Of a stretch of 55,896 nt of DNA, positions 1-8,408 are shown piece after piece. The DNA lies in contig JAHENF010000018.1 in assembly GCA_024643255.1 (NCBI GenBank), positions 1 to 55,896 on the forward strand, written 5' to 3'. Source of the stretch: Ilumatobacteraceae bacterium (GTDB lineage Bacteria; Actinomycetota; Acidimicrobiia; Acidimicrobiales; Ilumatobacteraceae). Positions within the stretch are counted from its first letter, which is position 1. The number at the start of each line of letters is the position of its first letter. The notes beneath the pieces were generated by a model that was not told where the DNA came from, ran no database searches, and saw only the letters and a program-made list of their open reading frames with translations. A program made the translations under genes and the position numbers.

Positions 1-281
1 AGCACAGCGCTCGAGAAGAACGGTGCGCACAGCAGGGCGCGGCCCATCTCCTCGAGGACGATGCCGAGCTCGACGAAGCCGTAGCCCGATCCGCCGAACT
101 CCTCGGGGATCGACAGGCCCTGGAGGCCCATCTGCTCGCCCATCTGACTCCAGACCGCGGCGTCGTAGCCGTCCTCGGTCTCCATCTGCTCGCGCACCGC
201 TTCCTCGGAGCTCTTGTTCTCGAGGAACGAGCGCACGGTCTTGCGGAGTTCTTCCTGTTCATCGGTGAAGGCAAAGTTCAT
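1..281 (-). CDS. Acyl-CoA dehydrogenase, N-terminal part (cut by window edge)
   Basis: The reverse strand reads open from an ATG at 281 to the window edge, giving about 93 residues that begin MNFAFTDEQEELRKTVRSFL. This is the usual N-terminal helical domain of the acyl-CoA dehydrogenase family: a 'TDEQ.ELR..VR.FL' opening, then 'GLQGLSIPEEFGGSGYGFVE' and a 'LEEMGRAL' helix. Such enzymes oxidise acyl-CoA thioesters with FAD in fatty-acid, amino-acid or steroid catabolism. The FAD-binding and catalytic parts lie outside the window, so the substrate cannot be assigned. There is no strong Shine-Dalgarno before the start. The gene faces away from the toxin-antitoxin pair. Confidence 0.88.
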   Translation of the reverse strand, partial: MNFAFTDEQEELRKTVRSFLENKSSEEAVREQMETEDGYDAAVWSQMGEQMGLQGLSIPEEFGGSGYGFVELGIVLEEMGRALLCAPFFSSAV

Positions 282-325
282 GGGCGCGATCTTGCCGGGG
301 TTGCATCACACCGCGCAACTCTGGT

Positions 326-339
326 TGTGTACACATGTG
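326..339. promoter_or_regulatory. Overlapping palindromes at the antitoxin start (candidate autoregulatory operator)
   Basis: Two perfect palindromes overlap just before and across the proposed GTG start of the antitoxin: TGTGTACACA (326-335) and CACATGTG (332-339). Phd/VapB-type antitoxins usually bind palindromes at their own promoter, alone or with the toxin. The position fits that role. No protein-binding evidence is available from sequence alone. Confidence 0.5.
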
Positions 340-621
340 GACACGCATGAGGTCAGATCGATCGGCATCAGGGAACTTCGCGCCGGGCTCGCCGAAGCCG
401 TGCGCCGTGCCGGCTCCGGCGATCGCACGGTCGTGACCGCTGCCGGCCGCCCCGTGGCTCAGCTCGGTCCGCTCGACGCCGACGCCCCCGACCTCGAACG
501 GCTCATCGGCGCTGGCGCGATCTTCCCGCCGCGCCGCACCAGCGAGTGGCGAGCGCCCGATCCGGTTCCGGTCTGGGCCGGCGTCCGCATCGACCAGGTC
601 CTCCGGGAGCTCCGCGGATGA
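337..621 (+). CDS. Phd/YefM-type antitoxin (type II toxin-antitoxin)
   Basis: The product is a 94-residue antitoxin. The core reads 'SIGIRELRAGLAEAVRRAGSGDRTVVTAAGRPVAQLGPL', typical of Phd/YefM prevent-host-death proteins: a short N-terminal DNA-binding fold and then a toxin-binding tail. Here the tail is 'DLERLIGAGAIFPPRR...IDQVLRELRG'. The frame is open further upstream, but conservation begins near 'IGIRELR'. The GTG at 337 is the best start (a TTG lies at 325), and the DNA just before it carries the palindromes expected of an autoregulated operator. The stop overlaps the toxin start (ATGA), so the two genes are translationally coupled. Confidence 0.8.
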   Translation: MDTHEVRSIGIRELRAGLAEAVRRAGSGDRTVVTAAGRPVAQLGPLDADAPDLERLIGAGAIFPPRRTSEWRAPDPVPVWAGVRIDQVLRELRG

Positions 622-1022
622 CCGTGGTCCTCGACACGAGCGCACTGCTCGCACTGGCCATCGAAGGAGTGCAACGAGCCACGACACTGGCGGCGCTCGA
701 CACCGAGCCGATCTGGGCGGCGTCGGCGATGGCCCTCACCGAAGCACTGCCGGCCATCGACCGGCTGACCGACGAACCGATCCTGCGTCTCGACCTCGAA
801 GACGCCGTGCGCCGCGTCTGGGACCATCTCCACGTCGTCCCCGTCGATCAGCGCTGCCTCGATCGGGCCGCCGCGCTCGCGCGAAACCAACCCGTTCGCC
901 TCACCGATGCGATCCACTTCGCCGCGGCCGAGCGATTGCCCGAACCGATCAGCTTCGTCACCTTCGATCCCGCCCAGATCGGCATCGCGATGGGGCTGGG
1001 CTTCGAGGTCGTCAGCTCGTGA
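618..1022 (+). CDS. vapC: VapC-family PIN-domain ribonuclease toxin
   Basis: The product is a 134-residue PIN-domain protein. It opens 'MTVVLDTSALLAL' with acidic D6 and continues with E42 ('ALTEAL'), D97 ('RLTDAIHFAAA') and D117 ('FVTFDP'), the four-acid Mg2+ site of VapC RNases. Family members cleave tRNA or rRNA and are neutralised by the partner antitoxin. The start ATG overlaps the antitoxin stop by four bases. The 3' end overlaps the convergent methyltransferase gene by 11 bp, so the toxin C-terminus and the methyltransferase C-terminus share DNA. No residue is missing, so the toxin looks active. Confidence 0.88.
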   Translation: MTVVLDTSALLALAIEGVQRATTLAALDTEPIWAASAMALTEALPAIDRLTDEPILRLDLEDAVRRVWDHLHVVPVDQRCLDRAAALARNQPVRLTDAIHFAAAERLPEPISFVTFDPAQIGIAMGLGFEVVSS

Positions 1023-1899
1023 CCCGGGCGACGTAGGTGACCCGGTTGACCTGATCGACGCGCCAGCGCTGTCGACGATCGGCATCGAACTCGATCTTCT
1101 CGACGGACTCGAATCCGGCATCGTGGATCATCCTGACGAGGTCGTCCTCGAGCGGCCAGAACGAATCTGCGTCGCTCCACGCCGCCCACAGGAGCCCGGC
1201 GCGTTCGTCGAGCGAGGAGTCGGGGGCGTACTCGGCGAACATCCGACCTCGGTAGACGCCACCGTCGAGTGTCCGCTCGACGAGTTCGGAACAACCGTGG
1301 GTCGCGGCATCGGTGGCGGCGACGTGCGTGTCGATCACCGCCACGCCCCGGCACGCCGAGCGCATGTCGCGCAGCATCGCCGCCGGATCCGACACGTGGT
1401 ACAGGATGCCCGTGGCGAGGACCACGTCGAACGGATCGCGGCGCGCCAACTCGTCCTTGATGTCGGCTTCGACGAACTCGACGTTGGGCGTCCCGCGGAG
1501 GGCGGCCGCGAGACGGCAACGTTCGACGCTGATCCGCCGGGCCTCGATTCCCACGACGTGCGCGGCCCCTTGCTCGGCCAGCGCCAGGGAGAAGCCGCCC
1601 TCCAGACATCCGAGGTCGACGACAGTGCGGCCGTCCAGCGAACCACCGCACGCCTCCATCACGATGTCGATCCGCACGTCCTCGAACGGATTCGCGCCGT
1701 CGACGGCGGTCTCATAGCCGTCGGCGAGCGGGATCCGGTGCGTCGTGAACGGCAGGAGATCCCACCAACCGTGCCGCCGCTCGGCGGAAGGTTCCCAGGG
1801 CGGTGACTGGGGCGGTATCCGACCGCGGAGGGCGCCGACGGCCGCCGACCCCCTCCGCACTGCTCCACGACCGATCCTCGACAGACTCTGCATCACCAT
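1012..1899 (-). CDS. Class I SAM-dependent methyltransferase
   Basis: The product has 295 residues. A central Rossmann methyltransferase domain shows 'VVDLGCLEGGFSLALAEQGA' (the SAM-binding G-rich motif), an acidic residue in 'VVGIEARR' and 'FVEADIKDE', followed by 'FDVVLATGILYHVSDP'. The pattern resembles the DUF1698/Methyltransf_23 type acting on small molecules or lipids. The substrate is not evident. ATG codons at 1899 and 1893 are both possible starts (MVMQSL). The gene lies 36 bp divergently from the MBL hydrolase, and its 3' end overlaps vapC tail to tail. Confidence 0.8.
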   Translation of the reverse strand: MVMQSLSRIGRGAVRRGSAAVGALRGRIPPQSPPWEPSAERRHGWWDLLPFTTHRIPLADGYETAVDGANPFEDVRIDIVMEACGGSLDGRTVVDLGCLEGGFSLALAEQGAAHVVGIEARRISVERCRLAAALRGTPNVEFVEADIKDELARRDPFDVVLATGILYHVSDPAAMLRDMRSACRGVAVIDTHVAATDAATHGCSELVERTLDGGVYRGRMFAEYAPDSSLDERAGLLWAAWSDADSFWPLEDDLVRMIHDAGFESVEKIEFDADRRQRWRVDQVNRVTYVARVTS

Positions 1900-1935
1900 C
1901 GCAGCAGTCTGACCGACCGATGCCAGAATGTCGCC

Positions 1936-2559
1936 ATGGCAACCCATGACACGCTGCACTGGTCGAACGCCGACGTCGAGGTGCACAAGGTGGTCGTCGG
2001 CCCGTACGAGAACAACGTGTTCGTGGTGCGATGCACGGCGACCGGCGAGGCCGTGCTGCTCGACGCGGCCAACGAGCACGAACAGCTCCTCGAGTTGTGC
2101 AACCGGCTCGGGGTGAAGCGGGTGCTCGAGACCCACGGGCACTGGGATCACATCCAGGCGGTGCCCGCGATGCGCGAGGCGGGATACGAGGTCGCCGTCA
2201 CGTCACTCGACGCTCCGAAGCTGAAGGACGTCGGCTACGACGTGTTCATCGACGATGCCGAGGTGATCGAGGTCGGACGACTGCGTCTGCACGCGATCCA
2301 CAATCCCGGCCACACGCCCGGTTCGATCTCGTTCGCGCTCGCCGACACGCCGCTGCTGTTCACCGGTGACACGTTGTTCCCCGGCGGGCCTGGCAACACG
2401 TCGTTCGACGACGCCGACTTCGACACGATCATCACGTCGATCACCTCGAAGCTGTTCACCTTCCCCGACGACACCATCGTGCTGCCCGGTCATGGGCTCG
2501 ACACGACGATCGGCACCGAGCGCCCCCACCTCGATGAGTGGATCGAACGCGGCTGGTAG
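1936..2559 (+). CDS. MBL-fold hydrolase (glyoxalase II-like)
   Basis: This 207-residue metallo-beta-lactamase-fold protein has the metal motif T-H67-G-H69-W-D71-H72. A third histidine lies in 'HNPGHTPGS', the bridging aspartate in 'LLFTGDTLFPGGPGNT', and the last histidine in 'VLPGHG'. The family hydrolyses thioesters or related substrates with two metal ions, and this layout is closest to small glyoxalase-II-like proteins. A -10-like CAGAAT sits 6 nt before the ATG, so the mRNA may be leaderless. The gene is followed after 2 bp by a small conserved-looking gene, probably in one operon. Confidence 0.88.
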   Translation: MATHDTLHWSNADVEVHKVVVGPYENNVFVVRCTATGEAVLLDAANEHEQLLELCNRLGVKRVLETHGHWDHIQAVPAMREAGYEVAVTSLDAPKLKDVGYDVFIDDAEVIEVGRLRLHAIHNPGHTPGSISFALADTPLLFTGDTLFPGGPGNTSFDDADFDTIITSITSKLFTFPDDTIVLPGHGLDTTIGTERPHLDEWIERGW

Positions 2560-2561
2560 CC

Positions 2562-2930
2562 GTGCGTTACGACGAGCGACCGATCGACCCGACTCCGATC
2601 CACACCGCCGACCTTCCGCCGACACCGATTCGCGATCGGAACATCCCCGCCACCGCATGGGTCGAGGCGCCCGAGAGCCTGCTGGCACTCGGTGACGACC
2701 TTCCCGATCAGCCGGTCGCCGACTACAAGCGACGCATCGGCCCCTGGCTGCTCTGGCGGGCGGGACCGGCCAAGGGCGGCGACGCCCGGTACTGGGCGGC
2801 CCATGCCGAGCGACTCGACGAACCGGTCACGCTGCGCCTCTTCCCCGATGGCACCGCTGCCGGAGCCGGTCCGAGCGGCGAACGCCACACCCGGTTCCGG
2901 TCATGGAAGGAAGACCTCCGCGACACCTGA
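2562..2930 (+). CDS. Hypothetical protein, 122 aa
   Basis: The reading frame starts at a GTG only 2 bp after the MBL hydrolase stop and encodes 'VRYDERPIDPTPIHTADLPP...'. The middle part ('PATAWVEAPESLLALGDDLPD', 'YKRRIGPWLLWRAGPAKGGDARYWA') looks like a folded protein with ordinary codon use. I do not recognise the family. No signal peptide or membrane segment is visible. The tight spacing implies translational coupling with the MBL hydrolase, so they may act together. Confidence 0.68.
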   Translation: MRYDERPIDPTPIHTADLPPTPIRDRNIPATAWVEAPESLLALGDDLPDQPVADYKRRIGPWLLWRAGPAKGGDARYWAAHAERLDEPVTLRLFPDGTAAGAGPSGERHTRFRSWKEDLRDT

Positions 2931-2933
2931 ATG

Positions 2934-2963
2934 CCCCAAGGTCTGACCCGCGTCTCATTGGGG
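2934..2963. repeat. Imperfect palindrome between converging genes (REP-like or bidirectional terminator)
   Basis: CCCCAA (2934-2939) and TTGGGG (2958-2963) form an inverted repeat flanking a segment that contains GGTCTGACC-like sequence and GACCCGCGTCTC. The reverse complement of that 12-mer recurs at 12734-12745, and the GGTCAGACC core recurs at 36252-36260. It fills the space between two converging genes. Confidence 0.5.
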
Positions 2964-2964
2964 T

Positions 2965-3780
2965 CTAGCGGAGCGCCTGGACGTCGTCGGTCGTGACCTC
3001 GCCGGGGTGCTTGCCCATGATGATCATGGCGAGCACTTCCTCCTTGGTCACGTCGACCTTGTTCACGGTGCCGACGAGCTTGCCCTGGAGCATCACGCTG
3101 ATCCGGTCCGCGAGGTCGAACACGTCGTGGATGTCGTGGCTGATCAGGAAGATCCCGATGCCCTCGGACTTGAGCTGCGTGACCAGGTCGCGCACCTCCG
3201 CGGTCTCGGCAGGTCCGAGCGCTGCGGTGGGCTCGTCCATGATCAGGATCTTCGCGTTGAAGTGCACCGCCCTGGCGATCGCCACCGACTGGCGCTGGCC
3301 ACCCGAGAGCGAACTCACCGCGGTGCGGAGATTCTTGAACCGCGGGTTGAGCCGGGCCATCAGCTTCTGGGTGGCCGACAGCATCGCGGAGTCGTCGAGG
3401 GAACCGAACCGTGTCCGGAGTTCGCGTCCGAGGAACACGTTGCCCGCTGCGTCGAGGTTGTCGGCCAACGCGAGCTTCTGGTAGATCGCCTCCACCCCGA
3501 GCACCCGGGCATCGCGGGAGTTCTTGATCGTGACGGGCTTGCCGTTGATCAAGATCTGCCCGTCGTCGGCCGGGTGAGCACCGGCCAGCGTGTGGATCAG
3601 GGTCGACTTTCCGGCGCCGTTTCCGCCGACGAGCGCGACGACCTCGCCGGGATACAGATCGATGCTCACGCCGTCGACGGCGTGGACACCGCCGAATGAC
3701 ACGCGGATGTCGCGCAACTCGACGAGGGGCACGCCCTCAGGCTGCGGTGACGGGTTGTAGGTGGTGGTCGTGTCGGTCAT
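2965..3780 (-). CDS. xylG: Sugar ABC transporter ATP-binding protein (XylG-like, single domain)
   Basis: The product is a 271-residue ABC ATPase with Walker A 'GGNGAGKST', signature 'LSGGQRQ', Walker B '[10 protein letters not shown]' and the switch 'LISHDIHDV'. It resembles one half of the double ATPases (XylG, RbsA) that energise import of pentoses. Here only one nucleotide-binding domain is present, so it must homodimerise, as in the FrcA-type systems. It is the last gene of the binding protein-permease-ATPase operon, 16 bp after the permease. Xylose as substrate is inferred from the XylF-like binding protein and the nearby xylA. Confidence 0.85.
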   Translation of the reverse strand: MTDTTTTYNPSPQPEGVPLVELRDIRVSFGGVHAVDGVSIDLYPGEVVALVGGNGAGKSTLIHTLAGAHPADDGQILINGKPVTIKNSRDARVLGVEAIYQKLALADNLDAAGNVFLGRELRTRFGSLDDSAMLSATQKLMARLNPRFKNLRTAVSSLSGGQRQSVAIARAVHFNAKILIMDEPTAALGPAETAEVRDLVTQLKSEGIGIFLISHDIHDVFDLADRISVMLQGKLVGTVNKVDVTKEEVLAMIIMGKHPGEVTTDDVQALR

Positions 3781-3796
3781 GTCGATGCCCTCCCGT

Positions 3797-5161
3797 TCAG
3801 GCCCGTCCGGTCTGGATGACGATCGCCGAGATCACGAGCCCGACGGCGAGTGCGGCGAGCGCCACCCGCTTGCGGCCGAGCCTCAGCGTCGAATCGATGG
3901 AGACCGCAGTCACCAGCACCACGCCAACCACGATGTCCTGCGATGGCGAATCGATGTTGAGCAGCACCATGCCGGAGCGCAGCGACTGCATGATGACCGC
4001 TCCGAGCACGGCGCCGGCGATCGTCCCGACGCCACCGGCGAACGACGTTCCGCCGATGACCGCTGCCGCGATCACGTCGAGTTCGTTCTGCACGCCGAGG
4101 TTGGTGACCGCGGCGTTGAGTCGGGCCGTCTGGATCGCGGCGCTCACACCGACGAGGACACCCATCAGGACGAACGTGAGCATCACCGTCCGCCGGGTGT
4201 TGATGCCGCCCAGTTCGGCTGCCTCGGGGTTGCCGCCGTATGCGTACACGTAGCGACCGAAGCGACGCTGACGAGCGAGGTAGTTCATCACGAGCGTCAC
4301 GACGATCAGGATCACGACCGGATACGCGATGCCGGTGGGATTCCCGGTGATCGGCGAGATGTAGTTGTTCGCCACGAGACCGACCCCGGCCAGCACGACC
4401 ACGCATCCGACCACGCCGAATACGACGTCCATCCACAGCGGCCTCACCCTGAGGTCGTAACGCTGACGTCGACGTCGTGCGAGCCACAGCGCGAGCACGA
4501 TCAACACACAGCCGATCGCTCCGAGGAGCCAGCTCTTCCACTCTCCGAGCGACCCGTCCGGACCACCGCCGAACAGGCGGAACGTGCGGTTGAGCGGCGC
4601 GAGCGTCTGGCCCTGCTTGTCGCCGGTGCGGAAGATCATGCCCCGCCACACCAGGAATCCGCCCAGTGTGACGATGAACGCCGGCACACCGCCGTAGGCG
4701 ATGATGAAGCCCTGGGCCAAGCCGACCAGCGCACCGAGGCTGATCCCGACGAGCAGAGCGATCACCCAGATCCAGGAGCTGTCGCCGATGCTCCCGAGGT
4801 CGATCTTGAGGTTGAAGAACGAAATGACGCCGTCGGTCTGGACGAGCGCCATCGAATACCCGAGGAAGCCGAGCAGCGACCCCACCGACAGATCGATGTT
4901 CCGCGACACGATGATCAGCACCATGCCCGTCGCCATGATCGCGATCGACGTGCTCTGGACCGACAGGTTCCACAGGTTGCGCGAGGTCAAGAAGTCCCCA
5001 CCCGACAGGACATTGAATGCGATCCAGATGACGATCACGGCGGTGACCATGCCGAACAGCCGGGTGTCGACCTCGGCGAGACTCGCCCGCCACGACGGCT
5101 TCGAAGCCGCAACCGGGGCGGGTGCCGGGCTGTCCGGAACGTCAGGTTGTACGTCAGTCAT
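3797..5161 (-). CDS. xylH: Sugar ABC transporter permease (XylH-like)
   Basis: The product is a 454-residue integral membrane permease of the BPD_transp_2 family (RbsC/XylH). It has hydrophobic segments throughout and the family's early motif '[20 protein letters not shown]'. A later motif reads '[18 protein letters not shown]', followed by '[20 protein letters not shown]'. It is longer than E. coli XylH (about 393 aa) because of a basic loop plus an extra hydrophobic stretch near residues 215-260. It forms the membrane channel with the ATPase 16 bp downstream and takes sugar from the lipoprotein encoded upstream. Confidence 0.87.
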   Translation of the reverse strand: MTDVQPDVPDSPAPAPVAASKPSWRASLAEVDTRLFGMVTAVIVIWIAFNVLSGGDFLTSRNLWNLSVQSTSIAIMATGMVLIIVSRNIDLSVGSLLGFLGYSMALVQTDGVISFFNLKIDLGSIGDSSWIWVIALLVGISLGALVGLAQGFIIAYGGVPAFIVTLGGFLVWRGMIFRTGDKQGQTLAPLNRTFRLFGGGPDGSLGEWKSWLLGAIGCVLIVLALWLARRRRQRYDLRVRPLWMDVVFGVVGCVVVLAGVGLVANNYISPITGNPTGIAYPVVILIVVTLVMNYLARQRRFGRYVYAYGGNPEAAELGGINTRRTVMLTFVLMGVLVGVSAAIQTARLNAAVTNLGVQNELDVIAAAVIGGTSFAGGVGTIAGAVLGAVIMQSLRSGMVLLNIDSPSQDIVVGVVLVTAVSIDSTLRLGRKRVALAALAVGLVISAIVIQTGRA

Positions 5162-5199
5162 CGTGAGTCCCCCTCGTCATCGCATCAGTTTCTACACCA

Positions 5200-5240
5200 A
5201 ACGTGCCCCTCACCCGTGAATCACAGGTGAGGGGCACGTT
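5200..5240 (-). terminator. Strong hairpin between binding-protein and permease genes (attenuator or mRNA stabiliser)
   Basis: There is a perfect 15-bp inverted repeat: AACGTGCCCCTCACC at 5200-5214 and its complement at 5226-5240. The 11-nt loop can pair a further 4 bp (GTGA/TCAC). Read on the minus strand, the stem is followed by TTTGG. Such hairpins between the first and second genes of sugar ABC operons commonly reduce read-through or protect the upstream message, giving an excess of binding protein over membrane subunits. Confidence 0.75.
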
Positions 5241-5288
5241 CGCTTCGTTGTTCAGTTCGTGTTCAGTCGGCGTTGGCCGACGGTGAGG

Positions 5289-6401
5289 TCACGGACAGGC
5301 GTCCACCGAACCGGCATCGACGCCCTTGCACAGGTCGTCGGTGCTGATCCAACCTGCGTCGACCACCTCGTTGAGGTTGGCCTGCGTGATGGGGATCGGG
5401 GTCAGGAAGATGGAGCTGAGGTCGTTGCCACCCGGTGTCGTGAACGACGATGCACCGGCAACGGCCGAGACATCACCGTTGCCACAGAGGGCGACGGCCG
5501 ATTCACCGGCTGACGTTCCGAGCGCACGGGCATCCTTCCAGACGTCGACGGTCTGCGTGCCGAGCGCCACCCGGTTGAGGGCGGCGAGGTCGCCGTCCTG
5601 ACCGGACACGGGCACCTGGCCGGCAAGGCCCTGTGCTTCGAGTGCGGCGATCGCGCCACCGGCCATGCCGTCGTTCTGGACGAGGGCCACCTGGATGTCG
5701 TTGTTCTCGGCAGTCAGGAACTGCTCCATCTCGGTCTGGGCGTTGGCGGGGTCCCAGTTGTCGGTGTAGGTCTCGCCGACGATCTTGATGTCGCCTGCGG
5801 CCACCGCGTCACCGATGACCTTCTCGGCACCGCCACGCAGGAAGTCGGCGTTCGCGTCGGCCGAGTTGCCCTTGATGACCACCCAGTTGCCTGTCGGCTG
5901 GATGTCGAAGAGCGCCTGGGCCTGCATCTCGCCGACCTTCTCGTTGTCGAACGTGATGTAGAGCACGCCCGGGTCCTCGATCAGACGGTCGTACGCGATG
6001 ACGGGCACGCCCTGCGAGATGGCGTCCTGCACGGCCGGGATGATGGCCGTTCCGTCCTGGGCCAGGACCACGAGGACGTTCGCGCCCTGCGAGATCAGGT
6101 TCTCCAGGTTGCTGGCCTGCGTCTCGGCCGACGACTTGGCGTCGTTGGACACGTAGGTGCCGCCGCCGGCCTCGATGGCCGCCTTGAGCGCCGGCTCGTC
6201 CCACTTGGCCCAGCGCTCTTCCTGGTAGTTGTTCCAGGAGACGCCGACGACACAGTCGCCGCCGCCACCGGCGGTGGTCCCGGTCGGAGCATCCGTGCCC
6301 GTGGGTGCATCGGTGCTCGAAGTTGAGCTGCTGTCGCTGCCGCAGGCGGCAAGGGCGAGCCCTGCTACGACTGCGATTGACGCTACGCGTCGGATTCTCA
6401 T
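5289..6401 (-). CDS. xylF: D-xylose-binding lipoprotein of ABC transporter (XylF-like)
   Basis: This 370-residue periplasmic-binding-type lipoprotein has a signal peptide ending in the lipobox 'LALAAC' and then a Ser/Thr/Gly-rich linker (to about residue 48). The type I sugar-binding fold shows 'NLENLISQGANVLVVLAQDG', 'GVPVIAYDRLI', 'VALVQNDGMAGGAIAALE' and 'VPVSGQDGDLAALN', which match the XylF group. It captures xylose (inferred) outside the membrane. A good Shine-Dalgarno (GGGGAGA) lies 5 nt before the ATG. It is the first gene of the transporter operon and is followed by a strong hairpin. Confidence 0.85.
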   Translation of the reverse strand: MRIRRVASIAVVAGLALAACGSDSSSTSSTDAPTGTDAPTGTTAGGGGDCVVGVSWNNYQEERWAKWDEPALKAAIEAGGGTYVSNDAKSSAETQASNLENLISQGANVLVVLAQDGTAIIPAVQDAISQGVPVIAYDRLIEDPGVLYITFDNEKVGEMQAQALFDIQPTGNWVVIKGNSADANADFLRGGAEKVIGDAVAAGDIKIVGETYTDNWDPANAQTEMEQFLTAENNDIQVALVQNDGMAGGAIAALEAQGLAGQVPVSGQDGDLAALNRVALGTQTVDVWKDARALGTSAGESAVALCGNGDVSAVAGASSFTTPGGNDLSSIFLTPIPITQANLNEVVDAGWISTDDLCKGVDAGSVDACP

Positions 6402-6406
6402 TCTGT

Positions 6407-6462
6407 TCTCCCCTCAAATGTGAGCCCGCCGTCAAATGATCGGTGAGCGTTGCGACCGTATA
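6407..6462 (-). promoter_or_regulatory. Promoter and ribosome binding site of the xylFHG operon
   Basis: On the minus strand, TATACG (6462-6457) is a plausible -10 hexamer about 55 nt before the start, and GGGGAGA (6413-6407) is a strong ribosome binding site. The -35 region is weak. Further upstream, GAACAAATGTGA (6507-6496 on minus) resembles CAACAAACATGTG found in the ROK/xylA divergent region, so it may be a binding half-site for the ROK repressor. Confidence 0.45.
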
Positions 6463-6512
6463 CCCAACGTGGAGCGCGAGAAAAGGACCCAAAGTCACAT
6501 TTGTTCGCGACA

Positions 6513-8387
6513 TCAACTTTCTGCGGTGCCGTCGAAGTACGTCTGCGCCAGTTCCCAGGCGGCCAAGCCGACCTGCGAACCGATCTTGCGACCTTCGATG
6601 TCGTCCTGCGCGATGTGGATGCCGCCGTAGAGCCGGGAGATACCCGCCTGGTCGGAGGCGTCGTAGTACGTGGCCCACTGCAGATCGACGTCCTTCGTCG
6701 GGCCCTCCTCGTGGAGCAATGTCCCCTGGTCGACAGGCCAGTGCGCAAGTCCACCCGGAAACGATGACGACCCGGTGATGCCCGTGAGCACCTCCGCGGC
6801 CGCCCGGCTGAACGTGCTGTGTCCCGACACGTACCCGGCGAACGACGGGGTCACGAACGTGGGTCGCTGGTACGGCACCCAGTCCACTGCGCGAATCCAG
6901 CCGACACCGCTCGTCTCGGTCTCGGGATGGTCGGGCGAACCCTGCCAGGCGTGGACGGCAATTTCTCCGATGTGGTCGGCGAGCGCCTCGTGTCGTTCGC
7001 CCTGGCCACTCGACTCTGCGGTGATCACCTCGATCAGACCATCGACGAGCGGCAGGCCGTCGGGATCGTACGCCGTCCCCGCAGGATCGCTCGATTGTCC
7101 GAGACCACCCATGTACCTGATCATCGAGATCGGGCGTACCGAGTCGTAGTGGGCCTTGAGTCCCCACGCCGCGATCGCTGCGTCGTGCACTGCGCCGTTG
7201 AGCGCGAAGTAGGTCTTGACGTCCCACTCCAATGCGTCGACTTCCGGCCCGACGCCGCCGACGCGGCGCTCGAAACCCGGCGAGTCGGCGACGCTGTTGG
7301 CAATCAGGTTCCAGTGGCCGGGTGGCGTCTCCGATGTCGGTCCGTCCGCCCAGTACTCGGCGATCACACGGTACAGATCGGCACGCGCCGTCGGTTGCGG
7401 TTCGTACGGCTCGCCGGTCACCGGGTTCACGTCGTACCCCGACCCGTCGTTGGTGCCGAGCGCGTTGTTGCCCATCGACGCGGGGCTGATGTCGATCTCG
7501 ACCCCGTCGGCCGCGTCGAGCAGCGAGCTGTAGCGCAACACATCGACCGCGGCCTGCTTGAACTCGGCGTCGGTGGCGGGATCGCCGAGGCGCGGCGGCG
7601 GGCCGGGATCGATCGGCGTGCCGTCCGGCGATGACGGGAGCGCGAACGACGACACATACCCCCAGTGCGGCCCGATGTAGGTCTGCACGTTGCCGGGGAT
7701 CGGCAGGCCGTTCTGCGAGAGTTGGACGCCGAGCGACAGCGGCTGCCACGAGTTCGGATCCTTCATCACCGTCCCCGGGTCGCTCACCACCATCGGGTCA
7801 TTCGCCGGACGGTAGGAACTGTCCTTGTACCGCTCGTCCTCGAGCGCCCCGTCCGTGGCCCCGTAGTCGATGACCGCCGCGGCAATGCGATTGCCGAGCG
7901 CGACCGGAGCATTGCCCTCGATCGACTCGTCGTCCGTCGGATAGCAGAGTTCCGCCATCACGGCGTTCAGCTGGTCGGTTGCAGCAGGAAGGTCCGACAC
8001 CGTCGCGTACCTCCACAGCAGGATGCGGTAGGCCGCCTCGCTCATCGCTGCCTCCCGAGCTGCGTTCACGTCGGCGGCGGTGTGCTTCTCCGTGACGAAG
8101 TAGCCTTCGGCGGTCGGGTCGTATGCCGCCCATGCATCCCACATCGCCGCTGACGTGTGGAACAGATTGCGGGCGTGCACAGTCGGGGCCGGCACGACCT
8201 GGCGGATCAGTTCGAGCAGGGTGTCGTCCCACACCCGAGCGACGCTGCGTCCACCCAGATCGGCACGGGTGCATCCGTCGATCGTGGTGGCCGGCGCGTC
8301 GTCGGAGCAGGCGGCGAGCGTCGCAACGAGCATGGCAGCCGCGGTCGCGCCCGCGAGCAGGCGACGGCGATGTGGTGGTCGAGTCAT
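6513..8387 (-). CDS. Vanadium-dependent haloperoxidase-like PAP2-superfamily lipoprotein
   Basis: The product is a 624-residue secreted protein. The signal peptide ends in the lipobox 'LVATLAAC' (C27). The C-terminal half has the vanadate/phosphate site of the vanadium chloroperoxidase/PAP2 family: 'SGHSTFSRAAAEVL' and 'SRLYGGIHIAQDDIEGRKIG'. The N-terminal helical half ('VHARNLFHTSAAMWDAWAAY') is typical of the large bacterial haloperoxidase-like proteins. Peroxide-dependent halide oxidation is the family's best-known reaction, but phosphatase activity cannot be excluded. Its start codon is 21 bp from that of the divergent ASPIC/UnbV gene, a partner often seen with this family. Confidence 0.85.
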   Translation of the reverse strand: MTRPPHRRRLLAGATAAAMLVATLAACSDDAPATTIDGCTRADLGGRSVARVWDDTLLELIRQVVPAPTVHARNLFHTSAAMWDAWAAYDPTAEGYFVTEKHTAADVNAAREAAMSEAAYRILLWRYATVSDLPAATDQLNAVMAELCYPTDDESIEGNAPVALGNRIAAAVIDYGATDGALEDERYKDSSYRPANDPMVVSDPGTVMKDPNSWQPLSLGVQLSQNGLPIPGNVQTYIGPHWGYVSSFALPSSPDGTPIDPGPPPRLGDPATDAEFKQAAVDVLRYSSLLDAADGVEIDISPASMGNNALGTNDGSGYDVNPVTGEPYEPQPTARADLYRVIAEYWADGPTSETPPGHWNLIANSVADSPGFERRVGGVGPEVDALEWDVKTYFALNGAVHDAAIAAWGLKAHYDSVRPISMIRYMGGLGQSSDPAGTAYDPDGLPLVDGLIEVITAESSGQGERHEALADHIGEIAVHAWQGSPDHPETETSGVGWIRAVDWVPYQRPTFVTPSFAGYVSGHSTFSRAAAEVLTGITGSSSFPGGLAHWPVDQGTLLHEEGPTKDVDLQWATYYDASDQAGISRLYGGIHIAQDDIEGRKIGSQVGLAAWELAQTYFDGTAES

Positions 8388-8396
8388 CCGGCGCGA

Positions 8397-8403
8397 GAAT
8401 CTA
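8397..8403. promoter_or_regulatory. Back-to-back -10-like elements in the 21-bp divergent gap
   Basis: Only 21 bp separate the two start codons. The 7-bp GAATCTA reads as GAATCT on + (6 nt before the ATG at 8409) and as TAGATT on - (10 nt before the ATG at 8387). Both transcripts would be almost leaderless, and RNA polymerase could not occupy both directions at once. The -35 regions must then lie inside the opposing coding sequence. This is inferred from spacing only. Confidence 0.35.
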
Positions 8404-8408
8404 ACGCG

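Noticed and set aside
5809-7749. 646-codon open frame on - overlapping xylF and the haloperoxidase-like gene
   Set aside because: A different frame of the same strand as two well-supported genes; Arg-rich with no motifs.
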